A DNA stretch of 64,000 nucleotides. It comes from Diploptera punctata (lineage: Eukaryota; Arthropoda; Insecta; Blattodea; Blaberidae). The notes under the pieces were generated by a model, which worked only from the letters and a program-made list of their open reading frames with translations, was not told the DNA's origin and did no database searches. Positions 51,215-61,765 of this stretch are shown in pieces. The stretch spans positions 1,977,001 to 2,041,000 of the forward strand of contig JASPKZ010007795.1 of the NCBI GenBank assembly GCA_030220185.1, read 5' to 3'. The translations under genes and the position numbers were made by a program. How positions within the stretch are numbered: the stretch's first letter is position 1; each line of letters begins with the position of its first letter.

Positions 51215-51535
51215 AAGAAAGTAAAATCCAAGCAGTCAAGATGAAATTTTTAAGAAGAGTAAAAGGATGCACTAGAATGGACCAAATAAGAAATGAGGAT
51301 ATCCGTGAAGAACTGCAGATCTACTCCATAAAAGAAAAGGTATTTAACAATAAGATTCACTGGAAAGAACATGTAGAAAGACTGAAAGAAAGTAGATTAC
51401 CAAATAAAATCTTACATTATTTTCCGAGAGGAAGAAGAGATGTCGGAAGTCCTCGGAATAGATGGTCTTAGATCTATTAGTGAAGAGAGAACCGGCAACT
51501 AATGCCTAAACCAGGAGGTGAAGAAGAAGAAGAAT
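51215..51535 (+). mobile_element. LINE 3' fragment
   Basis: Encodes ESKIQAVKMKFLRRVKGCTR, MDQIRNEDIREELQIYSIKE and LHYFPRGRRDVGSPRNRW, ending GAAGAAGAAGAAG. Truncated. Confidence 0.8.
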
Positions 51536-51755
51536 TGATTTGGAGATGTATTACATACGTTCATACTATGTTCCCCCGTACAAAGTGGGCAAGTTAGAGC
51601 ACCTCTGCAGTCCCGTGCTCTGTGGTTATATCGGCTACAGTTGAAACATCTGTTAACTCTGATATAATCCTCTATATTACGGATTTGCCAACTGATTTTA
51701 AGTTTTGTGTTCTTCCTCATCTCAGAACCTACTTTTATTACTAAATTTCTCAAAT
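51536..51755 (-). mobile_element. LINE ORF1 (gag-like) zinc-knuckle fragment
   Basis: The minus strand encodes NRCFNCSRYNHRARDCRG (C-x2-C-x4-H-x4-C) followed by LTCPLCTGEHSMNVC, a second knuckle. Tandem CCHC knuckles of this type occur in ORF1 of I/R1-type LINEs and in gag. It is joined end to end with the 3' tail of the neighbouring LINE. Confidence 0.7.
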
Positions 51756-51759
51756 TGTT

Positions 51760-52978
51760 CTTCTTCTTCTTCTTCTTCCTTCCAAGTATTAGGCCAAGGC
51801 CTGTTACGATCCTATAGAAAATTTTCCCTCCAGCGTTTCATAGGACGGCCCAGTGATCTTCATCCTCTTGGTATATAATTATAAACAGCTTTGGGGATCC
51901 GATTTGAACTCATTCTTTCAAGATGGTGTTTCCAATTTAGTTGGTACTGTTTAATATATTCCAAAATTGGCGTAGTCTTCAATTCTTTTAAGATATCGGT
52001 GTTCCTTTTCCGATCCCATCTGGTGTAACCCGCTGTTCTACGCATGAATCTCATTTCACAAGCCGTTATTCTGCTTTCATGTTTTCTTTTTAGTGTCCAT
52101 GCTTCACACTACCATAGGTCAACACTGGTCTAGCCAAAGTGTTACATAAACGTAATCTGGTGTTTTTTTGTACAAGGGATGGTTTCATAACTTGATTAAT
52201 AATTCCTAAACTTTTATTATAACTAGTAATTTTTTCAGGGATATCTTTTTCATCCCAGATAGAGAGATAATATCCAAGGTATTTAAATTGATTAGATCTC
52301 TCTAAAATTTTATTCTGGAGGCAGATTTTAGTTTGTATGGGGTCGTTCCCATGAAATACCATAATTTTAGTTTTGTTAATTGATATTTCCATATTAAATT
52401 TGGCACCTATTTTTTGTAAATTATAAATTGATCGTTGCAAATCATTTTCGGAAAGTGCCAGAAGAGCTAAATCGTCTGCAAAAAGAATAGCATCGAGTTT
52501 GAGGTTCCTATTGATGGGTATATATCCCGTTGTGTTTTCCTCCATTCATTTATTAATTTATTCATGTATATAATGAAAAGCACCGGTGAAAGTCCACATC
52601 CCTGTCTTACTCCAGTGTTGATCTTTTCCCAAGAAGATAATTTGCCATCTTGTTTAACAGAGATTTCATTATCTTTATAGATGTTGAAGATATTAGTAAT
52701 ATATTGTTGTGGAACGTTATCATCAGCTAAAATTTGTAGTAATATATTTCTGTCTACTTTGTCAAAAGCCTTTATGAAGTCAACGAAGGCGATATGAGTT
52801 TCTATATTGAATTCCTTGTGCTTTTCTAATAGTAGTTTTAGAGTAAAGAATCCATCTGTACAAGATCTACCCTTTCTGAATCCATTCTGCTCTTCTCCAA
52901 TTATATTTTCATAAATTTTCATTGTTCTTCTTACTCTTAAATAAAATATTTGGTTTAATATCTCCCTCGGTAAGTCCA
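51760..52978 (-). mobile_element. LINE, 5'-truncated RT and C-terminus
   Basis: Minus: GEEQNGFRKGRSCTDGFFTL, HIAFVDFIKAFDKVDRNILL, INTGVRQGCGLSPVLFIIY, AILFADDLALLALSENDLQR, NKTKIMVFHGNDP, then QKNTRLRLCNTLARPVLTYG, MRFMRRTAGYTRWDRKRN and NRIPKAVYNYIPRG. GAA-type tail at the low end. Frameshifts at about 52500 and 52110. Same family as 14931-15586. Confidence 0.9.
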
Positions 52979-53465
52979 ATTTTATGATGTTCTAATAAAC
53001 TATGTGCAGCAATTGCAGATTTTTCAATTTCACAATTTAAAAACTGGAAGAGAAGCTAAACTTTTAAAACAAGTAGAGAAACCTTTGGAATTGACAGTTT
53101 GGGAAAAAATATACATTCAGAAAAACAAAAATAGATCAATGAATTTTGATATCCCTAACGAAATTACATTGATTTCGAAGTTCATAAATTCAACCATAGA
53201 TGGCAGCACTGAAGATGGCGACAATAGAATAGTTGACGGCCGAAGAATTTCGTCAGTCGGAGTTATGGCTCAAGATGAACATGACTATGTTTGAAATCAT
53301 GATATCATGGAAGCATGAATCCTATGAGGTGAGTTGTTTAAACAATATGTTCTCCGATGAATTTTAATAGAAACTAGTCTTCGAGAAATCTACAATTGTG
53401 AGGTGTTAAATCTAACTCTATTTATTAATTAAAATAAACCTCATAGTGTCACTTTCTTTAAATAT
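52979..53465. mobile_element. PLE inverted dimer fragment
   Basis: A short minus arm (52979-53033) mirrors IEKSAIAAHSLLEHHK; the plus arm encodes EAKLLKQVEKPLELTVWEKI, YIQKNKNRSMNFDIPNEITL and ISKFINSTIDGS. Then ATCCTATGAGGTGAGTTG, a truncated hammerhead remnant GAAACTAGTC (about 53372) and the terminus AAACCTCATAGTGTCACTTT. Confidence 0.75.
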
Positions 53466-53999
53466 TAATAAATAACTTGGACTAATTAATAAGTTGGTAC
53501 ATAGTCCTACCTATATAAATACTGCCTCCTTATGAGTCTACAGTGCTACCAGATCCAATAACTTTTAATGTCTCTGAATGTACAATTGGGCCATATGCAT
53601 TCATTACCATAACCTGCTATGACTTTCTTGCTGATTATCCAATTAGTATTCTTGGTATTTAAATATTCTCACTTTCTGCTAGACAACTGCAAATGAATTT
53701 ATGTGATCATAAATTAGAAAAAGTATTTCAGTTTTATTTTTGAAACATATTGTGAATTTTATGGCTTGTAATTGAATCATGATCAATGAAATTAACATTT
53801 AGAAGATATTTCATTTTATATTCTTAATGCAAAAGAAAAACTCTGCTTTTATTCCTATGCCATTATTGAGATTTCTCCTTCCATGTTCCATAGTTCCTTC
53901 TTCCTCATCTTCTACTTCCAGATCTTGGATTAATAGCACAATAGAAGCAAATTAACATATCGACAAATTTTATTTTGAATGTTTAATATATAACTAACT
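53466..53999. other. Intergenic sequence, nothing recognised
   Basis: No element end or coding motif identified. Confidence 0.4.
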
Positions 54000-54195
54000 C
54001 ACTGGCACTATTGAACCTGTAAAGGTTCATGGCCGTGCGGACATAATCTCTCTATTCTTTCCTATCCTGAGCTAATGTTTTCCAATTATCCCCTGTATAA
54101 TCTGCTTCCCTCAAATCATGATTGTTATTTTCCCACCTATTTCTTGGTCTACCAACTGGACGCTTTCCCTCTGGTTTTCCAACAAGAAGCTTGAT
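54000..54195 (-). mobile_element. LINE 3' fragment (GKPEGK family)
   Basis: Antisense of the 31360-31812 family: VGKPEGKRPVGRPRNRWENN and the GGAAAACATTAGCTCAGGAT segment. About 200 bp. Confidence 0.8.
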
Positions 54196-54336
54196 TCTAG
54201 ATTATGAAATTGAGCAAAATTAGGAGAGGTCTCCTTCATTTTATACCATTAATGATAAATAAATCATTACCAGAGCTGTTAACTATTAAAATTAAATTTC
54301 ATTTTATAAAACTGAAAAGTTAATAAGAAAAATAAT

Positions 54337-54737
54337 TGACGATTTTATTATTAATTTAACACTTCTCATTGAAGGATAAATTATATTTGAAGAGAAAAAT
54401 TTTCGCCTAGACCGGGACTCGAACCCGGGACCCTTGGCTTTCCGGGCCAAGTGCTCTACCAACTGAGCTACCGAGGCGAGTTACGATATAGACGCAAATT
54501 TTTCTCTTATGTACGTTGTAATTCCCTCGCGGCAAATGCTTGAAACCATAGTGTCTATGTTTGCAAATGGCGGCTTCTTAGTTAAGAAGACATTGAGGGA
54601 ATTACAACGTACATAAGAGAAAAATTTGCGTCTAGATCGTAACTCGCCTCGGTAGCTCAGTTGGTAGAGCACTTGGCCCGGAAAGCAAGGGTCCCGGGTT
54701 CGAGTCCCGGTCTAGGAGAAAATTTTTCTCTTCAAAT
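54337..54737. mobile_element. tRNA-like inverted dimer (type 3), 14-bp TSD
   Basis: Minus unit 54404-54477, plus unit 54646-54716. Acceptor GCCTCGG/TCTAGGC, T arm CCGGG-TTCGAGT-CCCGG, anticodon arm TTGGC-CCGGAAA-GCCAA; the plus copy has lost one C in this arm. Flanks GAGAAAAATTT and AAATTTTTCTC extend the acceptor pairing. TSD ATAAGAAAAATAAT at 54323-54336 and 54738-54751. Confidence 0.88.
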
Positions 54738-54894
54738 ATAAGAAAAATAATATTTTGTGGCAATATGAAATTTAATTAATTTCATTTAGGCCTACTCAAA
54801 GTTTTAGTAAGAGTGCCAATATTTAATCGGTAAACAATTTTCTTCTTTTTTAGAGGCATATGCCTGTTTATTAATACACACTATGTTAATAATG

Positions 54895-55130
54895 ATTATA
54901 TCTCATTCCATCTCTTGAGGGGTCTGCCCACTTCTCTTTTTCCTCCAGGACATAGGTTCTTTGCTGCCTTAATGAGCCTTGTATCGTCACCTCTATCCAT
55001 GTGGGCATTCCATTCCCTTCTCCTTGTTGTAATAAATGTGTCAAGATCTATGATGTTGCATTCCTCCCTCACATCCTGGTTCCCGACTCTTTCAAGTCTT
55101 AGTTTTCTTATTAAATTTTAATATTCCATT
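54895..55130 (-). mobile_element. LINE 3' fragment
   Basis: Minus: KLRLERVGNQDVREECNIID, TRRREWNAHMDRGDDTRLIK and GGKREVGRPLKRW. No other copy in the window. Confidence 0.75.
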
Positions 55131-55234
55131 TTTAACAAAGTAAAATGTAACTGTTTTGCCACTTATTATTATAATCACTAAGGTCTGTACCAAAATTTAA
55201 ATTTCACCAGCAATAAAATTAATAAATCTTAATT

Positions 55235-55990
55235 TAAAATCTATCTCTATCTATCTTCGAGTTTTTACAGCTGCTGCCGTCTTCCCGTGCCAAACCTCCA
55301 AAGCCTACGGTCTTGGGCATCTTCGATGCTTAGCCCTCTAGCTTGCATTACTGTCTTCATGTTTTCCTTCCATGTTAACCTTGGTCTTCCTCTTTTCTTC
55401 TTTCTGTTCGGATACCATTCATATAGTTGCTTCGGCCATCGCTCATCTTCAATTCTTAAAACATGTCCTAACCACTTTAATTCCTTCTCCTCAATTCTTT
55501 CAATTATGCTTTCTTCTGCTTCCATTATGTTTCTAATTTCCTTATTTGTGACACGTTCTAATTTAGACTTTCTGGCACTTCTTCGTAAATAATCCATTTC
55601 TAGAGCTATTAGTCTATTCTTGTAGTACTTATTGATTGTCCATACCTCACTTCCATACATTGCAACAGATTCCACCAATGTTTTACCAATATATTTTTTT
55701 GTGTCTTTCCAAATATGCTTATCCCACCATATGGAATTTAATGATGATATTATTTTGCTACTCAATTCAATTCTATGTTTTATGTTCTCTTTGCCTATCC
55801 CTTCGATGTTATCCATAATCATTCCCAAATATTTAGTTTGTTTCACTTGCTTTATTTGGATTCCTTCTTCCAATATTAAATTTTCTCTTTCATTGCTATT
55901 TATTGCCAGATATTCTGTTTTTTGTAAATTTACTGTGAGACCCCATGATTCATATGTGTTTTTCAACCTTTTTATCATGAATTCCATAAT
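55235..55990 (-). mobile_element. LINE 3' region, long open frame
   Basis: A 240-codon open frame (55987-55265, minus): WGLTVNLQKTEYLAINSNER, QTKYLGMIMDNIEGIGKENI, GKTLVESVAMYGSEVWTINK, MDYLRRSARKSKLERVTNKE, GHVLRIEDERWPKQLYEWYP and GRPRLTWKENMKTVMQARG. It is the C-terminal domain of ORF2, intact from just after the RT box to the stop, with a (GATA)n-type tail. Related to 31895-35612. Confidence 0.88.
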
Positions 55991-56610
55991 TTAAATTTAA
56001 TTCACTAATTTAACTGATTATATTGACTCAAATTCTAAGTATAATCAGATCAAAATTCTAAGTATAATCAGATCAAAATTCATCATTTTGACAGTAGCCA
56101 TAGTAGGAGCAGAAAAAAGAAAATGTTCTTGATAGATTGCAAGCAATAGAAAAAATAGCACTATCTAGCAGAAACTAACGCTCTGAGATAATTTATTTAA
56201 ATTTTTAACTTAAGTCGATTGTCAAAGTGGTGTAGGATCTTAGTGTTTGTAGAATAGGACGTATTTCTATACATTCCTATCACTAAAGCTCTGATACACT
56301 GGAAAAGTGAAAATGAATTGAAAGATGTATAAAACTCAGAACAAGTGATTTTAGACGAGAAGTGTGATTTAATCCACATTCAATTTGTGAAAGCTACCAG
56401 TTCTGTAAATTATTTTGATACATGACATGAGTAATTACAATAAGTGCAGCTAACACATCAGTTGCCAAAAGGAAACAAGAAACAGTGTAGAATTCTTACT
56501 TTTGTGACTTATATTTATTTTGTTTTTTTAATTTTCATATTTTTTAAAAACACGTAAAAATGGTGAAATTCAAAGTAAGATTTATGTAAAATATAACATG
56601 CAAGATAAAA
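55991..56610. other. Intergenic sequence, nothing recognised
   Basis: Contains a short tandem repeat (TAAGTATAATCAGATCAAAA twice, 56035-56075). Nothing else recognised. Confidence 0.45.
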
Positions 56611-56622
56611 AAATAAACTGTT

Positions 56623-57327
56623 ATATTTTGAAGAGAAAAATTTTCGCCTAGACCGAGACTCGAACCCGGGACCCTTGGCTTTCCGGGCCAAGTGCTCTAC
56701 CAACTGAGCTACCGAGGCGAGTTGCAATCTAGACGCAAATTTTTCTCTTATATATGTTGTAATTCCCTCGTGCCAAATGCTTGAAACCATAGCTCCTATC
56801 TTTGCAAATGGCGGCTTCTTAGTTAAGAAGACATTTATTGGAAATTTAACACTACTTTATAGCCAGTAGGGCTTCTATTGACGATTTTTATTATTAATTT
56901 AACACTTCTCATTGAAGGATAAATTATATTTTGAAGAGAAAAATTTTCGCCTAGACCGAGACTCGAACCCGGGACCCTTGGCTTTCCTTCAATGAGAAGT
57001 GTTAAATTAATAATAAAAATCGTCAATAGAAGCCCTACTGGCTATAAAGTAGTGTTAAATTTCCAATAAATGTCTTCTTAACTAAGAAGCCGCCATTTGC
57101 AAAGATAGGAGCTATGGTTTCAAGCATTTGGCACGAGGGAATTACAACATAGATAAGAGAAAAATTTGTGTCTAGATCGCAACTCGCCTCGGTAGCTCAG
57201 TTGGTAGAGCACTTGGCCCGGAAAGCCAAGGGTCCCGGATTCGAGTCTCGGTCTAGGCGAAAATTTTTCTCTTCAAAATATAATTTATCCTTCAATGAGA
57301 AGTGTTAAATTAATAATAAAAATCGTC
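56623..57327. mobile_element. tRNA-like inverted multimer (type 3), 12-bp TSD
   Basis: Minus unit 56645-56718, truncated minus unit 56949-56990, plus unit 57186-57259. The layout matches 46067-46811: a full minus unit, a cut minus unit ending in a mirrored outer flank, then a full plus unit. Shared inner block GCCGCCATTTGCAAAGATAG. TSD AAATAAACTGTT at 56611-56622 and 57328-57339. Confidence 0.88.
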
Positions 57328-57339
57328 AAATAAACTGTT

Positions 57340-58763
57340 GCTTGTTTTCTTCCAGTTTCTATTGAAGCAGCGAAAAATACAAGATGTGAAGGGAATTTTA
57401 CTCAAGAAAGTGCAGTGTTATTAATAAATATAATTTTTTGTAAGTTCACACTTTTTTATTACTATTCTGTCTTGGAAACTTTCTGATGCAAAAATATTCA
57501 GTTTTAAATATTTATTTTTTGTCATTAAATAAATTACTTGTTTTTCCCTTAAAACAATACCAAGGGCATTTTATGATATCTGAGGGAGGGGTAATTAGTT
57601 AGTTTCTTATAGAAGAGGATTTCATTGTTAAATGATCGATGTGCATTGCTGATATTGCAACAAAAAGGAAGATTTTATATAAAACCGAATCATATGATGC
57701 CTTTTCCTTCCCTATATAATTAAGTATGACTGAGGTAGAATCTACTTATGCTTTTAGCGAATTCCAAAGAAATGAAATTATTGAAGTTTTTCTCATGAAA
57801 ATATTTTGAAAAATGTTTACAGACCTTCAACTATCCTATCCAGTAGACACCGAAAATGAATATATAATGTATATATACATATCTATGTATAATATATATT
57901 ATATAATTATGCACCCCGCAATTGCGGGGTGCCCGTGGATGAATGGTGGAGTAGTTTGTAATAATAATAATTATACTTCACAAACCTTGCCCATAGAAGG
58001 CAAAGTTTGATTCATCTTTCTTGTGCTGTCTCTTTAGCATATATGCCTATTGATATAAAAACAAACACTTTCTATCTAGAAATATGTTTTAATCATGAGA
58101 GGTATAGATAGGAAGTGAAATTGAGTAAGCTTATACTGAATAGGAACTTAGCACAAGGGCAGCCATCTAATAGAAGCTGAAGTATTAAGAAAACATCTTT
58201 TCTTAAAACAGAGATATTTAATTTGAGTCAGTTGCATGAAAAAAAAGATGATTTAAACATGACAATAACTGACAGTTATGATAGAACATAATTTTGCTAA
58301 GAACATTGAAATTAATAGAATATATTGGTCGTCGAAATAACAAAGATGTCGTGATACAAAAAAGGAAAAAAATAAAGTAATAACATACATACACACACTT
58401 GTACAGTTTAAATTAATTCCATGGATTTCTCCAAGCTGTGTCTTGAACTCAAATTTCTTCTTCGGTCCAGCCAAGGGCTAAGGCCCACTCCAGGATTCCC
58501 TACTCCGGCTTCTCAGACTTGGAACAAAAGGCAAACTTCTCTGGCTCAACTCTAGGCGACGACTTTTTTCAGACCCGTGTTGGAGAGTTCCAGGATAGAG
58601 GGAAGTTGCACCGTGCATAATCCATGGCGCAGAGAAAGGGGGAAAGAAGGAGAGTGGGTAGATATGGAGAGGAGAGCACCATTTTTAAATCTGGAAGTGT
58701 TTAACTTATAAGTATGATGTAATTGTTGCAATAAAAAAAGTACTTTCGGTACAATTATATATA
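57340..58763. other. Intergenic sequence, mostly unassigned
   Basis: Holds the palindrome at 57911-57932. A patch of lower AT content at 58440-58680 (GGCTAAGGCCCACTCC, GTTGGAGAGTTCCAGG) may be part of an unknown repeat but has no copy in this window. Confidence 0.4.
57911..57932. repeat. Perfect 22-bp palindrome
   Basis: GCACCCCGCA followed by its mirrored complement around ATT/AAT; GC-rich in an otherwise AT-rich area rich in TATA repeats. It could be the terminal hairpin of an old Helitron-like element or a transcription terminator; no other evidence. Confidence 0.7.
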
Positions 58764-59100
58764 TCTTCTTCTTCCTTCCAAGTATTAGGGCATGGCCTGT
58801 TACGATTCTATAGAAAAATTTCCCTCCAGAACCGGGAAATTCTCATATAAGACTTGAAAGCATAATAATAGTACCTTCGATTGGTTGCTGGCTAAAGGAA
58901 GGCAAGACCAGTGATGGGGCTGCCATCTTATAGCCTCTGGTCAGGCTTTTCTGGAGAAGAAAAGAAAATAAAGGAAAGAAGAAATGGAAGAAAGGAAAGA
59001 CTCCCTAGCCCTCGGATGCCCTAATAGCATCGGGGTCGAAAAAACAAGAGTTAACCAAGAGAGGTTAGATAGTAAAGTTAAAAGAGTGCAAAACACAAGT
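58764..59100 (-). mobile_element. Internally deleted LINE
   Basis: The low-coordinate 67 bp (TTCTTCCTTCCAAGTATTAG, CCTGTTACGATTCTATAG) is the LINE 3' end of 51760-52978. It joins directly to sequence like 34580-34700 (GATGGGGCTGCCATC, TAGCCTCTGGTCAGGC), a LINE 5' region. Most of ORF2 is missing. Confidence 0.6.
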
Positions 59101-59144
59101 AAGTGGAAGAAATGTTTTGCTCAGCTTGGGCACCTTATATATAG

Positions 59145-59660
59145 TATATAATTATAACGTGTGTGTCTGTTAATGCTTTAGTGGCTACATATTTTGTTTC
59201 ATCAAAATCAAACTTGGCATCCATCCATAGTAATTCTGCCCGAAGGCAGGTCCTTCACTGCAATCATAGCATTTTCATGCAATGCTTGCAGCTTTACTAG
59301 GGAATTGTCAGTGTGGTAGCTTCCCATTGCTTTCCACACCGATGACGGATGATGATGATGATAAAAACTTGGCATATAGCATTTAATTAAAAAATGCAAG
59401 GTCGAGTTTGTTAACCAGCAAAATGGGACCATTAGCTGTAAGAGGTCACCTGAAACGAAAATTTATAAATTGCTCTAGCAGTCACAATTTTTGGTGTTTC
59501 ATAACTCAATATACGCTACTAAAATAAACCGAGGAAGGTATTCTCCAAAAATCGTAAAATCCAACCATCGGAAGTTGGAGTTTTCTTAAAACCCAAAATT
59601 AAAAATTGACTCTAGCAACTGCCATGTTTGGTTTGTCACAATATATAACATACAATTTAA
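59145..59660 (+). mobile_element. Helitron-like relic with a SINE B insertion
   Basis: Related to 49925-50811 (blocks ATTTATAAATTGCTCTAGCA and ATCAAAATCAAACTTGG). At 59221-59364 a 5'-truncated SINE B (minus) is inserted, flanked by AAACTTGGCAT (59210-59220 and 59365-59375). Confidence 0.65.
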
Positions 59661-60198
59661 TTAATCCTTAAATTGACAATGTATCCTATAAGATACATTA
59701 TTTTAATTAATTTAAGATTTTTAATAAAGTAATGGAAAAATTAACAGATATTATTTAAATAGGTCGTCGTCATATAACAATATGCAAATGGGTAATAATA
59801 ACTTATGGTTATGCATGATTTTCCTCTGCAGTCCGGCACTTTTAAATATGCTGGTATCAGAAATTAAGTTTTTTCAATTTAATAAAGTAAATATATATGT
59901 TATGTAAACCAGCAAAATGGGACCATACATTTGAGTTGCTGAGGAATTTGCTTAGTTTACGCAGTTCCTGCATGACAGACATCAGGTCAGTGAGATGAGA
60001 ATAAAAATACATATATGGATATACTCTACAGTTAATCTGTATATTTTATGACTCTTAACTAACAATAATTACAATTGAAGACCTACCATATATATCTGGA
60101 TTTTTATTTCAGGATTGATAACTTTAAAATTATGAACATTAACTTATAACCAGAAATAATGAAATCTGTTCATATAAATACTTGTTCACTTTGAAGTA
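59661..60198. other. Intergenic sequence, nothing recognised
   Basis: AT-rich; repeats the ACCAGCAAAATGGGACCAT segment of 59415 at about 59908, a small direct repeat. Confidence 0.45.
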
Positions 60199-61529
60199 CG
60201 AGGGACATACTGAAAGTCATAAGCAACATTTTTTTAAACATCATAATATTTATTTTAGAGAAACCAAGTACACCATGTTAATCTACAGATCTTTGTGCTA
60301 CTTTTCAACATAGTCTCCATTTCTTTGCACACATTTTGTCCAGCGTTCTACAAGCTTGAAAATTCCCATATGATAGAAGTCCGTTCCAACTGCTCGAAGA
60401 CACTGACGTACTGCTGTCCGAATATCCTCCAGCGTCTCGTAGCGTTGGACTCTCATCTGCTCCTTCACAGAACCGAAAAGATGGTAGTCGGAGAGTGCCA
60501 ATTCGGGACTACAGGGAGGATGTGGAAGAGTTTCCCACCCAAATGTCCTGATCTTCTCCACAGTGGCACGAGCAGTGTGAGGACACGCATTATCGTGTTG
60601 CAGAATGATCTTCCTTCCAGGGCGTTTGTCGGTTGCAAGGCATGACGGGCCTTCACAAGTGTCGGAGATTAGCGGGCGGCAGCAGCATTTATGGTGTGTC
60701 CAGGGTCAAGAAAGAAATTCAACCGGAATGAAACCTTGCGCATCACAGAAGATGCTGCCCATAACTTTCCCAAAAGATTGCAATTTATTCGCTTTGTTCT
60801 TTGAGGGGGAATTCAAGTTGGTGCATTTCCCATACTCTGGCGTTTTGTTTCAGGCTCATAGAGATGAAACCAGCTTTTCATCACCTGTCCCAATACTCGG
60901 TCAAAAAATCATCCACCTTCATTTCGAAAAAATCTTGAAGAAGGTAATGGGTGATGGTTCTTCTCTGAGGTTTTGGGTATTCACTCAATTAAAGTGGAAC
61001 CCAAAGTGCACTAACTGTCGGGGAACTAATAAGCTGTTGAAATCATGTCTGCCAATGGCACTGTTTCCTACTGCAAGTCTTTGTAGTGATTTCATTCACT
61101 GTGATACGCCTGTCATCGAGCGCATCAACTCTTTCCTTGTTGCACTCCGTGGAGGCAGTGCGTGGGCAACCGCAACAAGGCTCATCTTTGATACTCGTAT
61201 TCCCATCTTTAAAATGTTTCACCCATCTCCTAACACTGCTGGCACCCATGCAGGCATCTCCATAAGCACATTGAAGTCTTTGGTGAATATCAACAGCAGA
61301 TTGTTCCTCTTTAACAAGGAATTCAATGACAGCGTGCTGTCGAAACAAAAAATTGATGTCTGCCATTTTGGAAACACTGCGTGTGGTCACATGATATAAA
61401 CTATGATGCCACTAAACGGCAATGTTGTGGTATAAAGTCTGTAGATTACGATCCTGCAGTTGTTTTTGTTACATTGTTGAAATTTGAATTTTAACAATGG
61501 GTTGCTCACAACTTTCAGTATGACCCTCG
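60199..61529 (-). mobile_element. Mariner, decayed transposase
   Basis: A 1331-bp element flanked by TA (60197-60198, 61530-61531), with ends CGAGGGACATACTGAAAGT and CGAGGGTCATACTGAAAGT (complement), about 30 bp of similarity. Minus frames: MADINFLFRQHAVIEFLVKE and ASSVRRWVKHFKDGNTSIKD (61390-61043, helix-turn-helix); later CSPELALSDYHLFGSVKEQM (60561-60298), the DD34D third Asp region. The middle is broken by frameshifts, so the transposase is a pseudogene. Confidence 0.92.
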
Positions 61530-61589
61530 TACAATTCTTTTGCTTAGTGCAAAGTAAACATTCTCCCTTCTTTATGGGACATTAACCAT

Positions 61590-61765
61590 TACAAAATGGA
61601 TAGGGAGAAAAAATGATAATTTTATCTAGTCTAGTTAGCTGACGATGATATAGAAGAATATATCGAAACATGTTCGAGAACAAATCAACATTAAATTGAG
61701 GTGAGATATCTCTAGACTCAAAAAAATGTGATAAAAAGAACCTCAAAGTATTACTTCCCAAAATA
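61590..61765 (+). mobile_element. PLE end with hammerhead
   Basis: Hammerhead at 61639-61674, then GAACAAATCAACATTAAATT and TGAGGTGAGATATC, ending AGAACCTCAAAGTATTAC-TTCCC. A relative of 26140-26367 reduced to one arm. Confidence 0.72.
61639..61674 (+). ncRNA. Hammerhead ribozyme, PLE type
   Basis: CTGACGA, extra T, stem II GATATA-GAAGAA-TATATC (six perfect pairs), GAAA, ACATGT, T (GUU cleavage site). The core is complete; GUU is a permitted but usually slower cleavage triplet. Confidence 0.75.

Noticed and set aside
55287..55994. Plus-strand frames of 100-120 codons
   Set aside because: Antisense to the LINE ORF2 C-terminus at 55265-55987.
58253..58474. 73-codon minus-strand frame
   Set aside because: No motif, no neighbours, and AT-rich flanks; not supported as a gene.
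60605..61399. 264-codon plus-strand open frame
   Set aside because: It is antisense to the decayed mariner transposase; mariner motifs read on the minus strand.
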